NCBI GenBank assembly: GCA_037576195.1 | Contig: CM075103.1 | Coordinates: forward strand, 21,762,001-21,826,000 | Reading direction: 5' to 3' | Origin: Phytoseiulus persimilis | Taxonomy: Eukaryota; Arthropoda; Arachnida; Mesostigmata; Phytoseiidae | Length of the DNA stretch: 64,000 nt | Program-made: the position numbers and the translations under genes | Shown: positions 55,572 to 64,000 of the stretch, piece by piece | Position numbering within the stretch: position 1 is the stretch's first letter | How the letters are laid out: each line of letters begins with the position of its first letter | The notes under the pieces: generated by a model | Told to the model about the DNA's origin: nothing | Seen by the model: the letters and a program-made list of their open reading frames with translations, nothing else | Databases searched by the model: none

Positions 55572-58065
55572 ATGAAGTCTCAGGTTGTTGAGCTGGTTGT
55601 CTCTTACGAGAATCAGGACTTCTGACTCTCTTGAAACTTCCGGCTGGGCTCGGAGGAAGTTAGTGATCGTTCATCAGGTATGCCCGAGAGGAGATCATTT
55701 GTGCCCAGAAGGAAATGTCGGGAAATTGTCTCGCTCTCTGTGTGACATGAGAGGCGGAGGGAGGTTCCCCTCTTCTAGTCACGTTTCCCACCTCATGCTC
55801 CCCCACATGTCACGCTGAGCTTGTAAGACCTCTCTCCTCGCCACGTCCGCTACGTACCATAACCTGCTTCCTACTCGTTCGGTCCAATAAGTCATCACTC
55901 GGGTTTTTAGCCGCATCCTTGCGGCCCAGGCTGCGAACTTGACCGTCTCGCTGCTCAACCCGTTCTCGATGGATGGATTCTGTGAACGAAGATACTGGTC
56001 GGAAACGAAGCACAAAATAAAATCGAGACTCTCCACAGCTAGCCCCCAAGTCGGATCCAGTACTCAAATCTCTGTTCCGGCGGATCCGTCGGATCGCTGT
56101 ACTCGGCGAGCGGGAAGAAAAATAATATTGACTGCCGCTACGCCTCCTAACGACGTTTCGATTTCATTAGGAAGTTTGGTTCGCGACCGTGGTACCATCA
56201 GTGTCACCAGGCGATCGTTGCGAAACCATGTTCATATTCGCAGCCCTCACTCTAAGTCCTTGATAGGATTCCCAGTGCCCCGCCTAACCCGGAATCTGCT
56301 CCATCAGCGCGAACATGTTCATTCGACTGGTTCCCGGGAGAAAAAAATCTCGAACCGTTGGGAGATTTTCGCGAGATTGAGTTGGAAATCGGCCTCGGAG
56401 ACCAGCTGTTCGGATCTGTCCACCTCTCACACCGGCGCGAACTCCACAGAACGAACAGCAACAAGTAATTCCGTGCGCTGTTGAGCTCCAACGATCGACA
56501 GGATTCGGCGTTCCCTATACCTCTCGGAGCTCTCCGTCATGACGGCGAGCTTAAATACCGGAGCCGACGCTAATCGGCAGTTCGCGATCGGAATAGCGGA
56601 CTCGCCCCGCTATGGCGAACGTGATGTCGCTGTCCTCGTATTCCTCGAGCTCACGTTCCGTCACAATCTTGTTAATTGGTTTTAAGCCGAGAGAAAGCCG
56701 ATTTCATCGTCCATTGCTCCACCATTTCGACCGACTCTTCTAGGCGATGACTGCAATGCGCTGGCTCCCAACGGGGAAAGTCACTTGCGTGTTGATTCGT
56801 ATCCGTTCCGCGCGGTTCTCTGAGCCGGTCGAAAACCAGTCTCGAGTTGGAGCACAGCCGAGGAAAAGCGCAGCTCCGTGATGGATACTCAGTTGCAGTC
56901 ATTTCTGTGCTCTTGGAGTCGACTGTCCACCCTCGATGCCAGATTCAGCCAACAAGGGTCTGAATCGAGTCCCTGGTCGAAAACCCAGACCCGGAGCTCC
57001 CGCTCATTTCCGAGACATTTGGCAAGAGCTCGCTGTACCGATCGGAGACTTTGAGGTCGAGACCATCCTCACGGAATCAGGGGTTAGGGCTCGAAAACTC
57101 CGTCTCCCCAAATGCTCTCCACCCTTTGGGACCGCAGTGACCAGCGTCTTTCCAAGAGGCTCGCAAGGTTGGATCGCTCCTGAATTGAGCGCCGAGCTCG
57201 GGGCGCTCGGGAGTCCTGTTGAAATCCTCATCGATTCTCACTCCCTGCCACGACAAGGTGGATCCATACGCCCTCCCATGGTCGGAACCTTCCAACCTAA
57301 TGACTTATGATGAAGGGTTCGACGGGAAGGGCTTTACGATGGTCTCTGAATCTACTCTTGAGATGATTTACTCCTTAAGCAATACTACCAAGTGCTCTCA
57401 GACGGGAGTTCGTTTCGTGTTCCAGAACGCATTGAATGGAATTCTATTCTGCTCATCATGACTTTCACTCCGAAGCAAACGCGTGACCCTTATCTGAGAG
57501 AGCCTCATGAGGAGCACTTCGATTCGTTTCGATGCAGTGAAACAACCTCGGACACACGAACTTTCAAGGCGTAATTTTCTCACGCTCCCGGGTTCCATAA
57601 GAGGTCTATTGATTACCAGTCGGTTCGCTCGGCTCAGAGATCAGGACCCCGGAACCAGATGTCGGATGAGGGGGAAAGGTTAAAAGTATCGATCTCCTCG
57701 GCGTTCGCAATGAAGATGGAAGGATTGCAACGCGCTGAGCAGAAAATTCCTGGAAGCTTCGACTTCGGCAACACTGTGGGAACAATCAATTGCGCTTCTG
57801 AAAACGTGATGACAGACGGAGCTTCAGGCGCTCGTTCTCTCTGACTGTGCAGCCCAACGTTTCGTGGAAGCGGCGTAGCCCGGGTCCCGCCTCTGGTAAG
57901 GAGGTAGGGCGGTACCAATCTGGTTCGCAGTGGCGCTTAGTTTCTCAACGGTGCCCAGCGGTGGTCGTCTATTTTGACTGAAAAGTGACAAACAAGCAAA
58001 GTGGAGCAGCGGAAGGGAAAAACCGTGAATCTGATGTTCTTGTGACGCGGCGGACAGTGCATGTC

Positions 58066-58600
58066 ATGAAAGAGGAGTTATCCCGCCATTCCAGCGGGGG
58101 CAGCAGCAGCCAGGCGACCGAGCGCAGCTTCTTATCGTCGCCGAACTCCCATCCCGTGGCGACCCCTTCGACGTCTACGGACTCGACGGTGTTCCGCGCC
58201 GGTCGGAGCAAAAGGTCGAAAAGTCTCGCAGGGCCTGTTACTCGAACGAGCAGTTTGTTAAGCTCAGGAGATGAGGAAGAGTGTCGTGCTCCACGCAGGA
58301 CCGACAGGAGAACGCGTCGGAATCGGTCGATGTCGGTCGTGGTGGGCCTCAACGGGAGAATATGGACTCAAGAAGGCACCGCCAAACCGGCGGAGGGTCT
58401 TCACGCCAACGCGGTGGCCATGGACGAGGAAACAGTCGAAACCATAGCCCAGAACTATTATCCCGAAGGAGGCTGGGGTTGGGGAGTGACCGCCTGTGCG
58501 ACTTGGGTGCATCATCTGCTCGTTGGGGGACACATCGGTTCTGTGGGTGTCATTGGATTTGCGGCCGTGCAGAATTTCAAAGCGGATACTTTCGACTCAG
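58066..58600 (+). CDS. second SLC16 (monocarboxylate transporter)-like N-terminal exon
   Basis: One exon of 178 codons ending in phase 1 at a GT donor (58601). The upstream frame is closed by a TGA at 57979, and the first in-frame ATG is 58066; a shorter product could start at 58420. The N-terminus is about 125 residues of Ser/Arg-rich, probably cytosolic sequence. It then reads YYPEGGWGWGV, the SLC16 helix 1 signature, followed by a hydrophobic helix (LLVGGHIGSVGVIGFAAVQ) and a short loop ending in Asp-Ser. The helix 1 sequence differs from that of the exon at 46868-47064, so it is a paralogue or an alternative exon. No later SLC16 exons are visible before 64000. The transported substrate cannot be inferred. 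Confidence 0.72.
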
Positions 58601-61600
58601 GTACGTCGGACGGAGAGGACCGATCCAGGGTCCTGTCCTCTGGAATCCATCGCATAGAATTCCGATGAACAGGTCGAGCGTTTAGGGAGAATACGAAAGC
58701 GAGTACTCTTCTCGGAACGATGAAATCCGGGAGACGATTTGCGCTAAAAGCCCGCAATCGAAGAACATGCTTCAATAGATTGTATGTGTAGTGGGTTATC
58801 AGTGATTATATCGATTTTGTCTCGAGCTAGATTCCGTTGAGAAACATTTGCATAAAAGCACGGTTTTTCCGTGGACTTTTATATGTATTTGATGAGCGGT
58901 GGGAAACGACCTGCCGGTCTACAGCGAACCTTCCGGAAAAACGTTGGTGATCCACAGGCTGGAGCCTGCGATGTGGTCGAGTCTGTGCGAGCGATCATAA
59001 ATGTGGAGAGGGAACAGCGACTTGACAGCGTTCGAATATTGTAGATCGGATGACACGAGCGGCCGAAGGGACGTCAGGGTGGAACCTCACCCAATAATCA
59101 CCATGCCGTTGAGACAAGTCCCGAGTACACACACTCACGTTGCATTCTGTGGAGATCTGACCGTCGACGCGGACGGAGGAGGGAAAGCATCTGTAACGGT
59201 TCGTGTCAGACTGTGTACTGGATGCACTTCGGTTCCCGGCTTTGCTGGCGTCCGAGTGTTCCAGCTCGCATCCGGTTACGTCTCTCGATTTGGCGGAGAT
59301 CCGCTGTCGAGCTAAAGACGCGAGTCGTCCGCTACTCCCCGTATTTTTTTTTGAACTAACCTGCCGAAGGACTCGCGAAGAAATCGGAATCACGGAATCG
59401 TTCGCTAATTCTTCGTCGATTGGAAACCATGTCGCGGCTCAATTCGGGGAAACGAATCGCTGAAGAGGGATCAACTGTGGCCGGCTGTGATCAACGAGAA
59501 CAAGCTCTCTGAGAAATGTGCGACTTCTCCTATCTACGCGCGTGATTCTTCGACGAAAAATTCTTTCGTCCCGGAATGCCGAATCGGGAAAACTCTTTAT
59601 CGAGAACGTTCTCATATTTCCATCCGTCGAACGTTTTTTCCCAGGGGGCCGAAGCTCGGTATTTGGCCGAATCGTTGATTAAGCCCCGTATTACTCAGAT
59701 AGCAGAATGTCTCGATATTATTTTCCTATTTGAACACAGAAACATTCGAATGCGCCGGCTGTTTGAATATTCGACTGCTCAGGTGCCTTCACACTCGGAT
59801 GACCCGTTCCATCAAGACCGCTGTCAAACAAACAGAAAGAAAAGAGACAGGAACACAGTTTTTCGCTGCGAACGACTTCTCACACGAATCGCCAGCGGAC
59901 TGTTTCGTCCGATTGAATCGATCACACGACACCAGAAAAGATCGACGGCGTCGGATGCCCAGCCGGGCCACGCCACTATCCGCCGGCTCGAACAGCTGTG
60001 AGTCGTTAGGGCTAAACGCTTCGACACGTTAAGCGCTAACCGACGGAAGGAATAACCGGAGCCCTCGGATCACGATCTCGAATTTTCTCATGCTGCCAAC
60101 GTCAATCATGGAGTTCGGGCCTCTGACCCGTCTTGTCATGGACAGGTTCTGACCCAATGCCAGGACGTTCATATCTGGCCCATTCGGACGGGTTCGAGCT
60201 CGGCGCCATTTCGATCTCGTGTTGTTCCGATGGGATGAGATTACTCCAGATTGTTTCGGGCTCGCGGTAGCAATTATAGATGGAACGCCTTCGGTAGCGA
60301 TCGGTAGGGGGTCTGGCTTGGATTACCTCATTTTTTCACTCGCTTCCGAAAACAACGAGGTTTCTCTTTCTTGTCCACCGCGCTGTCACGGCATGTGTTC
60401 ATCGAAATCGCCGATCCCATCGAGTCGCGAATAGTTTCGGCTGGAATAATGGCGATCTTCTCGACTATCCGGAGCTTTATAAGGGCCGCTATCACGATAA
60501 AATAATTACAAACCAACATCATCAGAACGCAATCAGAGCTCCTTCTCGTCCCCCTGTGATTCCTTCAGAATGGAGACGCGACACAACAGCGGAGGATGGC
60601 GGAACTCTTAATCACCGCAAATGACGCCGCTCGTCGAGCAAGCTAGCCCGAAACAACTTTTCTCGCTTCGCCGATGAGTTTCAATCCCGCCGCCTGAGGT
60701 GGCATCGCATAAATCATTATAGAATTTAAGAAATTATCGTCGTCGTTTAGGCCGAGATGATCCACATCCGGTCATGGAGACTCACGACAGAAGAGAAAAC
60801 TGAACAGAACTGAACCTGAGGACGAAAACGTCAGAGCCGAACGGGATCCAGGGCATACCGAGGAGATCTTGTGCATGCATTAAGGTCGTTATTCAAATCA
60901 TGCCGCGGCAACTCGTGCATTCTACCGCGCGCGCCTCAACTTTCGGAACGCATTCGGCAAGGAGACGAAACTGGCGATCATGAGTATGATAAATGGCGGA
61001 GCGGTCAGAGGTGGATGCGGACTCGTTTGACGTTGCACGTTCTTTGTCAATCATTGGCTTCGTGACATTCTCTAATCCACTCGTACGGCCCCTGGGCTCG
61101 ATCGAGGCAGCAGGAATCTATTGTGAACCGACCAACCGATCGGCCGGATGGACGAACGGGCTGAACCGAAAGCGGCTCAGTCTTGTCCAGCCAAACTGCT
61201 CAGAAAGCCTCGGGCTGTCTTGCCAATGACCATGCTGCCATTGAGGGCGAGCCCGGGGGGAGATACGTGGTTGGTATCGTTACTTCATCGAGAGGGTTTC
61301 CCGCCGGAAAACCATCGGCCAACATTCCCCCCAGGAGAATACTCTCCTCAAACAGCGTTGCCTCGAAATCCTGGGGCATTTTCCGAGCCGGCGGGACTCA
61401 GATCTCTCCCGAGTTTTTCACCGGCAGAACTCGGGGAAATGAGACGCCTTGTGTTCGATCGGAGTCGCTTCTGACGCGTTCACACTTTTCGGTCGGTCGA
61501 AGTGCTTGTAATCGTAGCCCCACTTTCGCCCACTGGAGCCTCCGGCTGCGTCAGGTGGTTAAAATCATCGATACCGGCGCTGTTTTTATCGCGGAGCCAG

Positions 61601-64000
61601 TGATAATCCGAGCGATTTAGGGCTCATTAGTCATCGCAATGATGGATTCCGCCTGCCAATGCACTGATTCTGAATGAGAGGTGGAGAGACTCGTGCGGCT
61701 GTGCTTCCTGTCGATTGAAAAGAGCTCGCCTGCTTCGATCGCGGTCAGGGACGGAACCGTCGATCCCCTAGGGCATCGCATCCGAACACTAAGTGCTCAG
61801 CCACTCATCATGGGAAAATTGCTGACGCTGTTGTTCTAAATTGGGCGTCTTTCGATCTTTCTTGTGAGCGGACTCTGATGAGAACGATACAACGTAAACG
61901 CGGTCAGTTTTTCAACTTGGGTGACTCTCGGATCGCGTATCAATCGTTCGGCGCCGCGTTCTCGTTGTCATGGGCAGTTCAGACAACACCGTGAGGTCCC
62001 GGAATGTTGTGGAAAATCGCAGAAATATTCGAATGAAACTCTTGTTGCACCACCTCTGCTCATCCGGGTCGAGGAACCAGACACGAACCAACATGAGACT
62101 TTCCCTGAGCCATGTTTTTCAACTCGCAACCGACGTGAGAAAACTTCCATTCTCCTCGGATGGTCAAGGACGGGAGGATTGTTTCGCCCATTTTTCTGAG
62201 CAGCTCGCACCGAGAGTCAACGGTCAGAGAGCGAGCGTAACTCTCTCAGAGCTCAACTGCAACAAAATGAAAAGTAGGAAAAGAAAACTTCAACAAAAGC
62301 ATCAAACGTGATTCTCGATCCTGAATATCTGAACCCACAGAAAACGGACCCGTTCTGATCGAACAGAGCGAGTTCGTTTTTCCTCGAAGTTGGGTGTTGG
62401 CCGAGCAGTCAACTCGTCCTCGCCGCCATTTGCGTGTCCGAAAAGCAACGGTGACACTTCCAGCAGGTTCACTGGCGCGTGCTATCTCTTTTCCGAAGGC
62501 AACGACGACTTCTATGGCTGTTCCTTTATGACTCCGATGACCACTCCTTGTGCTGCGTTTATCAGATCTTCTTCTAGATCGAACCCTCGGTCAGATTTTG
62601 CGCCCACTGTGTCAAATCCAATAGGCCTTCGTGCTTCAGAGCCTATCTCTGATCTTTGACGGGCGTCCGTTGTCGAGTTCCGTCAATGGACCCGTGAGCG
62701 AATTTATAGCTCTGGACATACAAAGTTTCCCGACCGATCCCCGCGATGCATGGACCGACAGAGCGGCCGGTTGATCGAGCCACCTTTCCGACGATTGAAC
62801 CGCTCTCTGCGTCTAATTAGGACTGGCGTCAATTCGCGGTCCGCTCCGCCACGAAGATCGGTTTCGGAATCAACCGTCGCTTCCTTTTCTCTGACCGCTC
62901 CATGACGAGGCCAGAGGTAGAGGGCTCAGCTCGAATTGAACCCCGACTCGGACGTCAACTCGTGATCCGTCTCCATCGAGGAGCTCACTCCATCAAGTTT
63001 CGAGCAGAGCCTGGAAAAATAAGACCTCATCCAGCGGCGATTTAGGCGATTCAGTGCGAGGAGAGTTCACGAAGTGTTCCGCGTGCCCAACTGCGGATAT
63101 CGATATCGCTAACTCCGTGCCACAGCTCTAATCATAAACCCATCACGCCCCAAGCTCCGATTGAGTGCTTGGTTGTGTCGTTTTTCGCACCGTATTTTCT
63201 GCTTCTATCGAATCTGCAACAAGATGCATCGCATCTCGAAGAGCGATGTCGGCCAAGGCGCGGTGGCAGCCTTCGTGAAGTCGTCCTGCGGCCGTTTCTT
63301 CTGTTTGTGCTCTCACTCGAGGCTCCGTTTGAAATTCAATATCAATCGGGTCCGGACAGTTTGACGTCGGCTCCAGTTTCTGTCCAAATCTGGCCGAGCT
63401 CTCGTGTTACACCCAGGCTCCAACTTAGAGCCTCTAAGTCATGCTGGCAGGAGCTAAATCTAGCCTCCCGCGCCGCTCCGAGAATACGAGACATCTGACA
63501 ACACGATCGGAAAGACAAGTTGAGGGAACAAAATTACGTTTCTGGCATCTGTCGTCGCGACCCCGCTCCGCATTCTGATGGTTTTCAATCGCGTGTGACG
63601 AGCCGCAGACGACCCATCCCGAGATACCATGAAGCTATCAAACTACTCCGCGGTAGTCTATCCGCGGAGGGCCATTCTTCCAGGTGGAAGAATCACGGAA
63701 CAGCGGGGACAGCTCTGCCTCGAGCTAGGGACCTTCCGTTCCGGAGACACGAGCGATCCGTTGGAGAATCGAATCAGAAAACAGGGAATCAACCGCAAGG
63801 AAGAAAATGGGTTCGTTCACCGTACCCTAATCAGCGGAGGAGCTCGCGTGACTCAGTCCACGTTGCGGAGCTCGATTCGGCTCGCGACGATTGATAGAAG
63901 CGTCTCCCGCTCCTCGGTTGGGTCGGCTTTCGCGGAATCTCGTGTTCGAACCCCTTTCATAGTTGCCGGCCTGTCGATCTCTTCCAACTCTCTGGAATCG
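58601..64000. other. no gene supported; probably intron of the SLC16-like gene
   Basis: Frames up to 145 codons on both strands have no recognisable domain, and I could not find SLC16 helices 2-12. The stretch begins with a donor site (GTACGT), so most of it may be a long first intron. No tRNA gene was recognised. Confidence 0.4.

Larger units (their letters stand above)
49071..58065. other. about 9 kb without a supportable gene
   Basis: Open frames are short, overlapping and without consistent domains. Notable sequence: two 21-base G runs (54059-54079 and 55551-55571). A minus-strand frame at 49103-49400 and a plus-strand frame at 56936-57310 look somewhat protein-like but cannot be assigned. 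A possible splice donor (CTCTG|GTAAGG) near 57893 could belong to a 5' untranslated exon of the SLC16-type gene at 58066. Confidence 0.35.

Noticed and set aside
55779..56067. Minus-strand frame resembling the end of a non-LTR retrotransposon protein
   Set aside because: Only a vague compositional resemblance, with no conserved block.
56936..57310. 124-codon plus-strand frame suggestive of a retroelement protease region
   Set aside because: No catalytic Asp-Thr/Ser-Gly motif is present and no reverse transcriptase or integrase is nearby.

Overview
The window looks like eukaryotic, arthropod nuclear DNA. Its recognisable genes are split by short GT-AG introns (mostly about 65-450 bases), poly(A) signals follow several stop codons, and base composition is roughly balanced. 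Short introns, balanced composition, a psychimicin-like peptide, CUB-domain secreted proteins and mariner/hAT elements together suggest a compact arthropod genome. A mesostigmatan (phytoseiid) mite is my best guess, but that is inference, not something the sequence states.

Left part (1-13.3 kb), relatively gene-rich. It holds the N-terminus of an unidentified gene running off the left edge (minus); dynactin subunit 3 (plus, three exons); a one-exon secreted Cys-rich peptide of psychimicin-like pattern (plus); a 206-base hAT-type MITE with a perfect 8-base target duplication; a five-exon four-MBT-repeat protein (minus) facing a decayed, divergently oriented second MBT copy (plus); a 1.04 kb foldback element; and an eight-exon purple acid phosphatase of the ACP7/PAPL type (minus).

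Transposon cluster (about 14-19.95 kb). In order: a foldback element with arrays of a 17-18 base repeat; a broken DDE_Tnp_4-type transposase; a 2.65 kb long-inverted-repeat element with TA duplications, interrupted by another palindromic element; and 14 bases further on a 1,284-base mariner whose transposase has one internal stop. A 45-base repeat module recurs in four of these elements, including the hAT MITE.

Middle part (20-45 kb). There is an intronless 550-residue leucine-rich protein (plus) and a six-exon secreted CUB-domain protein (plus). From about 26.7 to 45.3 kb I could support no gene.

Right part (45-64 kb). Two N-terminal coding exons of an SLC16/monocarboxylate-transporter-like gene (plus) have a complete mitochondrial thioredoxin gene on the opposite strand inside their intron. 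Downstream come a two-exon Tctex1-type dynein light chain (plus) and, at 58 kb, a second SLC16-type N-terminal exon (plus). Both SLC16 leader exons end in phase 1 and neither has its later exons in the window, so they are either two genes with very long introns or alternative 5' ends of one gene. The rest of 49-64 kb shows no gene I can support and carries two 21-base G tracts.

Exon boundaries were built by hand from splice signals, reading frame and family similarity. Each multi-exon model reported as complete (dynactin 3, MBT, ACP7, CUB, thioredoxin, Tctex1) sums to a whole number of codons.
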